The notes: a model not told the origin generated them from the letters alone. A DNA stretch of 11,644 nt from Cyanobacteria bacterium UBA4641 (GCA_002405805.1 DHMN01000059.1:23953-35596), one strand, 5' to 3'; counted from the first letter of the stretch, positions 1-6,935 are shown. Numbers and translations: made by a program.

Positions 1-52
1 TCTTGGCGAGAGCTGCGTTGAGCAGGTCGAGCCGCCAATAATCCAAGACTGA
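1..52. other. GC-rich intergenic segment abutting the repeat element
   Basis: This stretch is clearly richer in G and C than its surroundings and has no supportable open reading frame. It contains a short inverted repeat, TTGGCG at 3-8 against CGCCAA at 33-38. It ends exactly where the homologous block of the repeat copy begins, inside a palindrome whose left arm is missing here (only TTCGGAAT at 53-60 remains). It could be the end of another repeat family or of a neighbouring element cut by the window edge. I do not recognise it. Confidence 0.4.
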
Positions 53-298
53 TTCGGAATCTCAAATTAAACACTGAGGTCTATGTCATTCTGAGCTAAT
101 TCAGAATCTTTTCCATATTTAATAATTTAGCAAATATAACTATTGATAAATATTGATTATTGAAAGGATTCCGAAACAAGTTCGGAATGACAATTGTTAT
201 ATTTGTTCGATTAGAGATTCTGAATAGCAAGAAAATTTTGTGCTCATACTTCACACAAATTTTCTAAGCTTTCAGAATGATATAGACCTATGCGTTTT
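53..298. repeat. MITE-like palindromic repeat element, copy 1
   Basis: This block is homologous to 9310-9603. The core at 69-297 (229 bp) is bounded by 26-nt terminal inverted repeats, 69-94 against 272-297, matching at 22 of 26 positions without gaps. Inside are three hairpins in order. The first is ATTCTGA/TCAGAAT at 88-107. The second is ATTCCGAA-N5-TTCGGAAT at 168-188, part of a 49-nt unit at 167-215. The third is a long imperfect hairpin at 217-278, with arms of about 25 nt reading ATTCTGAATAGCAAGAAAAT and its near complement. No transposase or coding frame is present. It could be a non-autonomous mobile element or a structured RNA/DNA element; the sequence does not decide between them. 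Confidence 0.8.
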
Positions 299-335
299 CA
301 TAAAAGAAAGTTGAGTGGGCTCCCTTAAAAACTTT

Positions 336-355
336 GTCAGCATAGCAATGCCGAC
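336..355. repeat. Short hairpin module, inverted relative to 9609-9628
   Basis: GTCAGCAT-AGCA-ATGCCGAC is an 8-bp stem with one A/C mismatch and a 4-nt loop. The copy upstream of hisS is GTCGGCAT-TGCT-ATGCCGAC. The loop sequence and the flanking CCTAC/GTAGG show that the two copies lie in opposite orientation. Confidence 0.65.
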
Positions 356-376
356 CTACAATTTTAAATAGCCAGA

Positions 377-393
377 CATCCAGCCCTCTTGCC
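377..393. repeat. Shared pyrimidine-rich 17-mer upstream of dnaG
   Basis: CATCCAGCCCTCTTGCC recurs exactly at 9683-9699, in both cases 60-90 nt before a start codon and downstream of the GTCGGCAT hairpin. The surrounding C-rich tract (to about 418) stands out in an AT-rich genome. Its role is unknown. Confidence 0.55.
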
Positions 394-464
394 ATCCTGC
401 CCTCCGCACCCCATCCACTTAACATATGATATTTCATCAAAATATTTTCCTAAAATTATGTTAA

Positions 465-473
465 TGTTACAAT
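465..473 (+). promoter_or_regulatory. dnaG-rpoD promoter, extended -10, predicted leaderless start
   Basis: TGTTACAAT gives an extended -10 (TGn plus TACAAT at 468-473). No good -35 is visible at the expected place (TTTTCC at 445-450). Only six bases, TTAAGT, separate the -10 from the ATG at 480. The expected transcription start therefore coincides with the A of the start codon. No Shine-Dalgarno sequence is present, which agrees with a leaderless message. Confidence 0.55.
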
Positions 474-479
474 TTAAGT

Positions 480-2372
480 ATGGCTGGCACATGGGATGAA
501 TTAGTACAAAAGATTAAAGACCGTTTGGATATTGTGGAAGTCGTTTCCGAACAAGTTGTTCTAAAAAAACAAGGAAACAGATACTGGGGACTTTGCCCTT
601 TTCACAAAGATAAAAAGCCTTCTTTTTGTGTTACTCCGCACTTGGGGATGTACAAATGTTTCAGTTGCGGTGCAGCAGGTGATGCCCTTAAATTCATAAT
701 GGAAACTCGAAATATTGAGTTTAAAGACCTTATTCTTGAACTTGCCGAAAAATATGGCTTTGAAGTTCCGACATCGCATCACCACAACAACGGCACTTCT
801 ATTAAGGAAGTAAAAGAACAAATGATAACAGCGACAATGGTTGCTGCAGAATTTTATCACGACTTGTTGTTGCGCGAAAAATGTCCTAATGCGGAAGTTG
901 CACTGAAATATTTGACAAAACGCGGAATTGGCACAGATATTATAAAAAAATTCCACCTTGGAATTGCTCCCAAAAGCTATACAACTTTATATGACGAACT
1001 TAGGAAAGATTTTTCTAACGAAATTTTAGAAAAAGCAGGACTTGTCCTAAAAAGTGACAAAGGCGGTTATATCGACCGTTTCCGTAACCGTGTAATCATC
1101 CCTATCCAAAATGAAAACGGTGATTTTGTTGCATTTGGCGCAAGAGCACTTGAAGAAGGACAAAATCCAAAATACTTAAATTCATCTGACTCATTAATAT
1201 ATAATAAGAGCCGTTTACTTTATGGCTTATATACAGCAAAAGATGCCATAAAAGCAGACGATGCGGTTATTTTGATGGAAGGTTATTTTGATGTAATTTC
1301 ATCCCAAGCTCACGGAATTGAAAACTGCGTGGCATCTTGCGGAACATCATTGACAACCGACCACGTAAAATTACTTTCTCGATACACAAAATCAAGAAGA
1401 ATCTATCTGTCTTTTGATACAGATTCAGCAGGTCAAAAGGCAACTGCGCGCGGAGCACAAATTATTCGTGACGTATTCAAAGGTTTAGGCGATATTAAAC
1501 AATTTGATGAAAGTTATGTATCTTCCGACAAAGACAAATATGCTTGCGAAATCCGTGTAATTGCACCACCGGAAGGTAAAGACCCTGATGAATTTGTACG
1601 TTCTGTCGGAGCAGACGCTTATAAAATGTATATGGAAAGCGCACCACTATTCATAGATTTTCAATTGCAAAATATATTAAAAGAAAAAGAAAAATACACA
1701 ACTCCGCAAGAAAAAGCCCAATACATAAAGCAAATCATACCGATTTTGGCAGAGATAGAAAATAGAATTATCCGTTCTGAATACGTTGATATGGTTGCAC
1801 AAGCACTTGGAGTAGACCCACAAGCAATAAACACTGAAATCAGAGTATTTGAGAGGGCAAACATTCCTCAAGCAGAAAGAATTGTTAAGAATGTAACAAA
1901 AAAACGTTCTGTTATGCAAAAAGCGCAAAAAAATTTATTGAGTGTTTTTTTAGTAGCAGACAGTCCCTTAACATTTACTCAAATCAATGAAATGATAAAC
2001 GGTGTCGAGTTTGACGACGAAATATTAATAAATGTAAAATCTACAATTGACAAATTGATATGTACCGTAAATAATGTGAAGGAATTAATCGAACATTTAT
2101 ATACTGAATTTGTTGATAAACCTGAACTTCAGGCAATATTGCCGGAATTGATTGCAACAGCAGAAGTTTATAAAGGTCTGAGTGAAGAAGATTTTGAAAG
2201 TGTGATAAAAGAAACGATTGGAAAAATCAATCATTGCAGACAGGTTAAAGAAACCGAACATATTAAAAGTTTATACAAAGGGATTAGTGATGACAGTCCC
2301 GAAGCCCTTAAATTTCAAATACAACTTAGAGATAAAATAAAGAAAAATAGACAAAAATCGGAGAAATTTTAG
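480..2372 (+). CDS. dnaG: DNA primase DnaG
   Basis: It synthesises RNA primers for replication at the fork, acting with the replicative helicase. The 630-residue protein has the full family layout. An N-terminal CHC2 zinc finger has C39, H42, C60 and C63 (LCPFHKDKKPSF, then MYKCFSCGAAGDA). The RNA-polymerase-like core contains YLNSSDSLIYNKSRLLYGL at about 232-250. The TOPRIM domain has the metal-binding acidic residues E267 (MEGYFD), D313 and D315 (FDTDSAG), followed by PEGKDPDE at 364-371. Between the last two motifs there are roughly 18 more residues than in E. coli DnaG, rich in D, K and S (about 338-358). The C-terminal part is poorly conserved and helical in character, as expected of the helicase-binding region. 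The stop codon directly touches the rpoD start codon. The ATG has no ribosome binding site, but a -10 box lies 6 nt upstream. Confidence 0.97.
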   Translation: MAGTWDELVQKIKDRLDIVEVVSEQVVLKKQGNRYWGLCPFHKDKKPSFCVTPHLGMYKCFSCGAAGDALKFIMETRNIEFKDLILELAEKYGFEVPTSHHHNNGTSIKEVKEQMITATMVAAEFYHDLLLREKCPNAEVALKYLTKRGIGTDIIKKFHLGIAPKSYTTLYDELRKDFSNEILEKAGLVLKSDKGGYIDRFRNRVIIPIQNENGDFVAFGARALEEGQNPKYLNSSDSLIYNKSRLLYGLYTAKDAIKADDAVILMEGYFDVISSQAHGIENCVASCGTSLTTDHVKLLSRYTKSRRIYLSFDTDSAGQKATARGAQIIRDVFKGLGDIKQFDESYVSSDKDKYACEIRVIAPPEGKDPDEFVRSVGADAYKMYMESAPLFIDFQLQNILKEKEKYTTPQEKAQYIKQIIPILAEIENRIIRSEYVDMVAQALGVDPQAINTEIRVFERANIPQAERIVKNVTKKRSVMQKAQKNLLSVFLVADSPLTFTQINEMINGVEFDDEILINVKSTIDKLICTVNNVKELIEHLYTEFVDKPELQAILPELIATAEVYKGLSEEDFESVIKETIGKINHCRQVKETEHIKSLYKGISDDSPEALKFQIQLRDKIKKNRQKSEKF

Positions 2373-3470
2373 ATGACAAAAAAAAGACAAGCAAGCTCCT
2401 CAGTAGTCAGCGTAATGGAAGATGAATCAATGGATTTACAAGACATTAATGAGGATTCAGTTTTAGACTCTGAACATGATGCGATTAATTATATGAATGT
2501 TGACATTTCAACTGACAACATTGAAGATATTGTTACATCAAAAATGGGTGACAAGGTTAATACAGAAGATATCTACATGATTCACAACTCTGATGAGGCA
2601 GACCAAAGTGATATGGAATTGCCAAAAAGCGTTGCAATTGACGACCCTGTAAGGTTATATCTACGTGAAATCGGTAGAATTAAATTGTTATCAGCAAGCG
2701 AAGAAATCGAACTTGCAAGAAAGATTTTAGAAGGCGGTACCCCTGGGGCAATCGCAAAAAGAAAATTAGTTCAAGCTAACTTACGTTTGGTTGTAAGTAT
2801 CGCTAAAAAATACGTTGGTCGCGGAATGTTATTCCTAGACTTGATTCAAGAAGGTAACTTGGGTTTAATCCGTGCAGCTGAAAAATTTGACCACGAAAGA
2901 GGTTTCAAATTCTCAACTTACGCTACTTGGTGGATTAGACAAGCAATCACTCGTGCTATTGCAGACCAAGCAAGAACAATCAGAATTCCGGTTCACATGG
3001 TTGAAACTATCAATAAATTGAAAAAAGTTACAAGAAAACTTGCTCAAGACCTTTCAAGAAAACCAACCGAAGATGAATTGGCAGCAGAAATGAATGTTTC
3101 TATTCCAAAGCTTCGTGAAATCATCAAGATTGCTCAAGAACCTCTATCATTGGAAACTCCAATCGGTAAAGAAGAAGATTCTCGTTTGGGTGACTTTATT
3201 GAAGATAAAGAAGCAGATGCTCCTGTAAAAATGGTTGCATCAGAACTTTTGAAAGAAGATTTGGCAGAAGTTCTTTGTACATTATCTCCACGTGAACGTG
3301 ATGTATTGAGATTACGTTTCGGTATGGACGACGGTCGCCAAAGAACATTGGAAGAAGTTGGACAATTGTTCGGCGTTACTCGTGAACGTATCAGACAAAT
3401 TGAGGCAAAAGCTTTGAGAAAATTACGTCATCCAAATCGTAAAAAACGTTTAGAAGAATACGTTGAGTAA
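2373..3470 (+). CDS. rpoD: Primary RNA polymerase sigma factor RpoD/SigA
   Basis: This is the housekeeping sigma-70 factor that directs RNA polymerase to -35/-10 promoters. Residues 1-85 are acidic and poorly conserved, in the position of region 1.1. Region 1.2 is DDPVRLYLREIGRIKLLSA at 90-108. Region 2 (about 126-205) includes FSTYATWWIRQAITRAIAD, the -10 melting and recognition part. Region 3 runs to about 285. Region 4 (about 297-362) contains the helix-turn-helix LEEVGQLFGVTRERIRQIEA that reads the -35. There is no large non-conserved insertion, so at 365 residues it is sized like cyanobacterial SigA, which it also resembles in wording. The ATG follows the dnaG stop with zero spacing. GGAG at 2360-2363, inside the end of dnaG, lies 9 nt before it, so co-transcription and translational coupling are likely. 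The gene ends in a strong terminator. Confidence 0.97.
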   Translation: MTKKRQASSSVVSVMEDESMDLQDINEDSVLDSEHDAINYMNVDISTDNIEDIVTSKMGDKVNTEDIYMIHNSDEADQSDMELPKSVAIDDPVRLYLREIGRIKLLSASEEIELARKILEGGTPGAIAKRKLVQANLRLVVSIAKKYVGRGMLFLDLIQEGNLGLIRAAEKFDHERGFKFSTYATWWIRQAITRAIADQARTIRIPVHMVETINKLKKVTRKLAQDLSRKPTEDELAAEMNVSIPKLREIIKIAQEPLSLETPIGKEEDSRLGDFIEDKEADAPVKMVASELLKEDLAEVLCTLSPRERDVLRLRFGMDDGRQRTLEEVGQLFGVTRERIRQIEAKALRKLRHPNRKKRLEEYVE

Positions 3471-3494
3471 TTTCAAATAAAAATTTCAAACAAC

Positions 3495-3528
3495 AGCGCG
3501 CAAGGTTTACCCCTTGCGCGCTACTTTT
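3495..3528 (+). terminator. Rho-independent terminator of dnaG-rpoD
   Basis: AGCGCGCAAGG at 3495-3505 pairs perfectly with CCTTGCGCGCT at 3512-3522 around a 6-nt loop. ACTTTT follows. The 11-bp GC-rich stem is striking in this AT-rich sequence and lies 25 nt after the rpoD stop. The T tract is short. Confidence 0.85.
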
Positions 3529-3719
3529 ATATACAAAAATTTTATGTATTTAACTAATACATAATAAAAAACAACCAACACACCCTATAGAGAAAAAGAA
3601 AGTCTCATCAAATGATAAGACTTATAAATATACATTTACCCCACATACATATTAACATGGAAAAACAAGGTTGTCAAGGTGTTTCAATATATTAAAAATT
3701 TGCCATACCTGTTTCACAA
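3529..3719. other. Gene-free leader region with two AT-rich hairpins and a direct repeat
   Basis: No coding frame is convincing here. Two hairpins are visible: ATGTATT-TAACT-AATACAT at 3544-3562, and a longer one at 3600-3623 with outer arms AAGTCT/AGACTT and inner arms ATCA/TGAT separated by one C/A mismatch. TGTTTCA occurs twice in the same orientation, at 3680-3686 and 3710-3716, exactly 30 bp apart (about three helical turns). These could be regulator sites for the gene at 3777, or a small RNA may lie here. Neither can be shown from sequence alone. Confidence 0.4.
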
Positions 3720-3731
3720 GATACGCGTATC
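3720..3731. promoter_or_regulatory. Perfect 12-bp palindrome, candidate operator
   Basis: GATACGCGTATC is a perfect palindrome whose right edge is 9 bp upstream of the predicted -35 box at 3741. It is centred about 50 bp before the predicted transcription start of the exported protein gene. That position suits an activator site. The binding protein is unknown. Confidence 0.4.
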
Positions 3732-3740
3732 AAAGATGGC

Positions 3741-3769
3741 TTGATGAAATGTTAAAAATGTTGTAATAT
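3741..3769 (+). promoter_or_regulatory. Promoter of exported protein gene, predicted leaderless
   Basis: TTGATG at 3741-3746, a 17-bp spacer and TAATAT at 3764-3769 form a plausible sigma-70 promoter. Seven bases separate the -10 from the ATG at 3777, so the transcript would begin at or one base before the start codon. There is no Shine-Dalgarno sequence. Confidence 0.5.
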
Positions 3770-3776
3770 ATTTGTT

Positions 3777-4727
3777 ATGAAGAGGGTCGGCTTACTTATT
3801 ATATTCTTAATTTTTGCAATTTTACCCTGCAATGCAAAATCTGCTCAAGATAAACAAGTGCAGGATAATAGTATGCCGAAAGTTTTTGTTTATCATATCC
3901 CTGAAGACAAAGAAAATTCTTCTGAGATAAAAACTCAAACATTTGCAAACAAAGTCAAAGATGAAGATGAGGATTTGCAAGTAGTTGCACCTGATGAAAA
4001 CGATATAGTTTCAGATGATGTAACAGCAGACACATCAGGTGAAGAAGACCTGTCAGAAGAAGATGAAAGTGATGAAAATTACGAAATAACAGATATGTAT
4101 TCTGATGTATTGCAAGGTTATGCCGAATATGAGGAAGATGAAGAAAACACAATAACTTTGGATAGTTCAAACACTGATAGCAAAGTAAACAAAGTAAAAA
4201 TCAAAAAGCCTGAAAAAGTTGCAAAAGGTGATTACAGCAATTTAACCGTAACACCGCAAAAAGGTAACTATTTCAGCTACACAGCTCCTGAATACAGTGT
4301 TTCTCCTTGGACAAATACAAAATACAAACAATTTGGCAACTTCAAAGCAGGTGCTTTGTATGGACAAGAAATTTATTATGCAGAACTTGAACAATCATCA
4401 GGAATATTTTCAAGTTATGACTTTACAAAGAAATTTTCTGTAAGTACAGCCTATGTAAAAACAATCAATTCAACAAACCACGATTATAACGACAATTTCT
4501 ATTTTTCACCATCACTAAAATTAAATCAATATTTTACTTTGAGTGAATCATTGTCAGCAGATGTTTCTAAAGAACGTCAAAAAATGGCAGTTTCATTATC
4601 CATAAATCCGTTTGGGGACAAAGATAAAGACAGATTGATTTTTGATATTGCTGCAAGTCAAACCCATTATAACGATGGAAGAGACCCTAAAAATAAATTC
4701 AGCGTAACTGCAAAATTCAAATTGTAA
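3777..4727 (+). CDS. Exported acidic protein with beta-strand-rich C-terminal domain, function unknown
   Basis: I do not recognise the family. The 316-residue product starts with MKR and a hydrophobic stretch (residues 4-17), followed by small residues (CNAKSA), a typical Sec signal peptide. The cysteine sits in ILPC, which does not fit a lipobox, so a lipoprotein is unlikely. Residues about 50-135 are strongly acidic and probably disordered. A basic linker, VNKVKIKKPEKVAKG, follows at 137-151. From about 163 to the end, alternating polar and hydrophobic segments (KFSVSTAYVKTI, FYFSPSLKLN, AVSLSINPF, RLIFDIAASQ and the last residues FSVTAKFKL) look like strands of a small outer-membrane beta-barrel or beta-sandwich. 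The gene appears to be a single transcription unit with its own promoter and a possible operator. An outer-membrane or periplasmic location is inferred. Confidence 0.85.
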   Translation: MKRVGLLIIFLIFAILPCNAKSAQDKQVQDNSMPKVFVYHIPEDKENSSEIKTQTFANKVKDEDEDLQVVAPDENDIVSDDVTADTSGEEDLSEEDESDENYEITDMYSDVLQGYAEYEEDEENTITLDSSNTDSKVNKVKIKKPEKVAKGDYSNLTVTPQKGNYFSYTAPEYSVSPWTNTKYKQFGNFKAGALYGQEIYYAELEQSSGIFSSYDFTKKFSVSTAYVKTINSTNHDYNDNFYFSPSLKLNQYFTLSESLSADVSKERQKMAVSLSINPFGDKDKDRLIFDIAASQTHYNDGRDPKNKFSVTAKFKL

Positions 4728-4743
4728 AATTATAAATAAAAAT

Positions 4744-4772
4744 TTGTATGATAAGAAAATTTTGTTTATAAT
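4744..4772 (+). promoter_or_regulatory. Upstream promoter P1 of ftsB-like/TPR operon
   Basis: TTGTAT at 4744-4749, a 17-bp spacer and a perfect TATAAT at 4767-4772 predict a start near 4779. That transcript would begin just before AGAGGG (4780-4785), which lies 8 nt ahead of a TTG codon at 4794 and 14 nt ahead of the ATG at 4800. The -35 is weak. Confidence 0.4.
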
Positions 4773-4786
4773 TGTGTTGAGAGGGA

Positions 4787-4792
4787 TATAAT
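4787..4792 (+). promoter_or_regulatory. Downstream promoter P2 (-10 box), predicted leaderless
   Basis: A second perfect TATAAT lies 20 bp after the first. It ends 7 nt before the ATG at 4800, the same geometry seen upstream of dnaG, hisS and the gene at 3777. No clear -35 is present at 16-18 bp (TTGTTT at 4762-4767 would need a 19-bp spacer). Confidence 0.4.
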
Positions 4793-4799
4793 ATTGGCG

Positions 4800-5270
4800 A
4801 TGGAACAATCTGAGTCAGAAAACAAAAATCGAACGAATAAAAATAAAAAAAAGAATAACAGACATAGCCGAAAAACAGGATTTTATTATTCTTTTTTCAC
4901 TATAGTGCTGATTTTTTGCCTTATTCAAATTGGTTACGGCGCAATATTAAATGTTGGTAAAATCATCTCATATCAAGGGAAAATGGTTACTCTTCAAAAT
5001 CTTTTAAAAAAAGCACAAATGCGTAATCAAGATTTAAAAACAGAAAGAAAAGTTGTCACATCTGATAACAGCCTTGAAGGAATTGCAAGAAATAACCTCA
5101 AAATGGCTGGAGAAGACGAGGTTTTGGTTATAATAAATAAAAAAGTTGAAGAACCAAAACAAGAAAAGAAAAAGTTAAAATTGAAAGGTTTTTCTTTCAA
5201 AAAACACAAAAAAGAAGTTGAACCGACACAGGAAAATATTTATATTCCACCGGAAGTTGTAGAAGAATAG
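4800..5270 (+). CDS. FtsB/DivIC-like septum formation initiator protein
   Basis: This is probably the small bitopic division protein that bridges FtsL and FtsQ-type partners in the divisome. From the ATG at 4800 it has 156 residues. A very basic cytoplasmic N-terminus (about 1-26) is followed by one membrane span (about 28-48) and a predicted coiled coil (about 52-84, ISYQGKMVTLQNLLKKAQMR). The FtsB/DivIC-type signature IARNNLKMAGEDEVLVI comes at about 95-111. A Lys/Glu-rich tail of some 44 residues beyond the usual end (about 113-156) is unusual for the family. A TTG codon at 4794 with AGAGGG 8 nt upstream is an alternative start adding two residues. The TPR gene follows after 9 nt. The family call rests on architecture and the signature, not on a search. 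Confidence 0.8.
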   Translation: MEQSESENKNRTNKNKKKNNRHSRKTGFYYSFFTIVLIFCLIQIGYGAILNVGKIISYQGKMVTLQNLLKKAQMRNQDLKTERKVVTSDNSLEGIARNNLKMAGEDEVLVIINKKVEEPKQEKKKLKLKGFSFKKHKKEVEPTQENIYIPPEVVEE

Positions 5271-5279
5271 GGCTAAATT

Positions 5280-6854
5280 ATGGAAAATTCGCAAAGTATT
5301 GAATATATTAAACAAGCATTTGAACTAAGGGAATCAAAAAATTACAAACCAGCAATAGAAATGCTTTATAAAGCTTTGGAAATTGAAAATGATAATGTTG
5401 AAATTTTATCTCAAATTGGCGAACTTTATTTGTTGCTAAACAATTATCAAAGAGCTATGCAATATTTGGAAAAAGCTCTCCAAATCAACCCTTCTCACAT
5501 AAATAGCCTCAAGTTGACCAGAACAATAAAAGAGCGTCAAGGGGATTTTAATGCGGTTTTGGAACTTTCACAAAAGTTATTTGAACTTGAACCAAACAGC
5601 GAAAATTTGAAAGAATTAATCAAAGTTTTGGTTAAATTAAAATTATTTTGCGAAATTGATAGCTATAGAAATTCCGAATATTTTACGGCAGATGTTAAAC
5701 TGGAATGTGCAAAAGCTTTTTATACAAATGGAGAAAAAGAAAAAGCTCAAGAATTACTCGCTGGCTGCAATTCAGAAGATGAAGAAGTTTTATTATTAAA
5801 AGGCAGAATTAAATTTGACGAAAATGATTTTGACGGAGCAAAAGAAATATTTTCAAAAATCGGCAAAAATTCAACAAACCCTGAAACCCTAAATTATTTA
5901 GGACTTTTTGATTTAGAGAATATGAATTTCATTGAGGCTATCAAGAATTTTTCAAAAGCTGCAAATTTAGACAAATCAAATTCAAAATACTATTATAATT
6001 TAGGTAATGCTTATTTTTACAACGGTTGGAGTGATGAAGCGCTAAAAGCTTATCAAAAAGCTTTATATATAAACCCTGAAAACATTGATTATCGCTACGC
6101 TTTGAGTTATTTGTATTTTGATAAAAAAGATTTTCAAAAAGCTAAAAAAGAAATTGATGCAATTTTAGAAATCAATCCCGAATATTCACAAGCTAGAGTA
6201 TTAAGAGCCTTGTTGATGGCGCAAAATAAAGACTTTTTAGGTGCGCAAAAAATCTTGGAAGAAAATATTAAAAAAGGTTGTGATGATGATTTTACAAAAA
6301 GTTCTTTGAGCAAAATTTATACCGAATTAAATATCTTTAATAAAGCAGAAGAACTCATCTCACAAATGATTGCCAAAAATCCTGAAAACCTTAATTACCT
6401 TAGCGATTTGGCAGAAATTCATATCAAAGAAAAAAATTATGACAAAGCTTTAGAACTTGCACAAAAGATTTTAGAAATTAATCCTAATTATATTTTAGGA
6501 GATATTTTGGGTGCAAAAACCGCATATTTAAAAGGTGATTATGATACAGCAAAAGATTATGCGCAAGATGCAATTTCACTTGATATAAATTGTTCGGAAG
6601 GTTATTACTATTTGGCTTTAGTTCGCGAAAAAACAGACGATTTGGAAGAGGCAATCGAATGTATGAAACGCGCAATTTTGTACGATTTGAACAATCCAAA
6701 ATATTACACAAAAATGAGTGAATTTTATAAGGCTAAAAAAGATTATAAAACTGCACTGGAATATATCGCAGAGGCTGAAAGTATTGATGATTCAAATGAA
6801 TATAAATATATGTATTCAGAATTGGTAAAACTTAGCAGAAAAGTAAACAATTAA
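5280..6854 (+). CDS. Tetratricopeptide repeat (TPR) protein
   Basis: This is a 524-residue protein made almost wholly of about 14 degenerate 34-residue TPR helical pairs. Examples are YKPAIEMLYKALEIENDN at about 22-39, YQRAMQYLEKALQINPSH at 56-73, SDEALKAYQKALYINPEN at 251-268, YDKALELAQKILEINPNY at 387-404 and LEEAIECMKRAILYDLNN at 455-472. No signal peptide, membrane span or catalytic domain is visible, so it should be a cytoplasmic protein-interaction scaffold. It is translated from an ATG with AGGG at 5269-5272, which overlaps the stop of the upstream FtsB-like gene, so the two genes form an operon. The operon suggests, but does not prove, a role in assembly of the division or envelope machinery. 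The specific partner is unknown. Confidence 0.92.
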   Translation: MENSQSIEYIKQAFELRESKNYKPAIEMLYKALEIENDNVEILSQIGELYLLLNNYQRAMQYLEKALQINPSHINSLKLTRTIKERQGDFNAVLELSQKLFELEPNSENLKELIKVLVKLKLFCEIDSYRNSEYFTADVKLECAKAFYTNGEKEKAQELLAGCNSEDEEVLLLKGRIKFDENDFDGAKEIFSKIGKNSTNPETLNYLGLFDLENMNFIEAIKNFSKAANLDKSNSKYYYNLGNAYFYNGWSDEALKAYQKALYINPENIDYRYALSYLYFDKKDFQKAKKEIDAILEINPEYSQARVLRALLMAQNKDFLGAQKILEENIKKGCDDDFTKSSLSKIYTELNIFNKAEELISQMIAKNPENLNYLSDLAEIHIKEKNYDKALELAQKILEINPNYILGDILGAKTAYLKGDYDTAKDYAQDAISLDINCSEGYYYLALVREKTDDLEEAIECMKRAILYDLNNPKYYTKMSEFYKAKKDYKTALEYIAEAESIDDSNEYKYMYSELVKLSRKVNN

Positions 6855-6874
6855 TAAGTTAAGCCCAAAATCTT

Positions 6875-6902
6875 TTGATTTTATTTGAAAGATTAATATA
6901 AT
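6875..6902 (+). promoter_or_regulatory. Promoter of exported HExxH protein gene
   Basis: TTGATT at 6875-6880, a 16-bp spacer and a perfect TATAAT at 6897-6902 predict a start near 6909. This leaves a 27-nt leader carrying GGAGAAGAG (6924-6932), so this unit has a conventional ribosome binding site. A 7-bp inverted repeat, AATCTTT at 6869-6875 and AAAGATT at 6888-6894, overlaps the promoter and could be an operator. Confidence 0.65.
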
Positions 6903-6935
6903 ACCTATTATGTTGGCTTAATTGGAGAAGAGATA

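Noticed and set aside
53..298. Insertion sequence with transposase
   Set aside because: The block is under 300 bp, has stop codons in all frames and encodes no transposase. Only a non-autonomous element can be supported.
561..956. Open frame on the minus strand, 131 codons, across from dnaG
   Set aside because: It lies fully antisense to a conserved primase, and its translation is Phe/Cys-rich without any family features. Similar antisense frames over the other genes were rejected for the same reason.
3777..3845. Lipoprotein signal in the exported protein
   Set aside because: The cysteine follows Pro in ILPC, which does not fit the usual lipobox. Ordinary signal peptidase cleavage is more likely.
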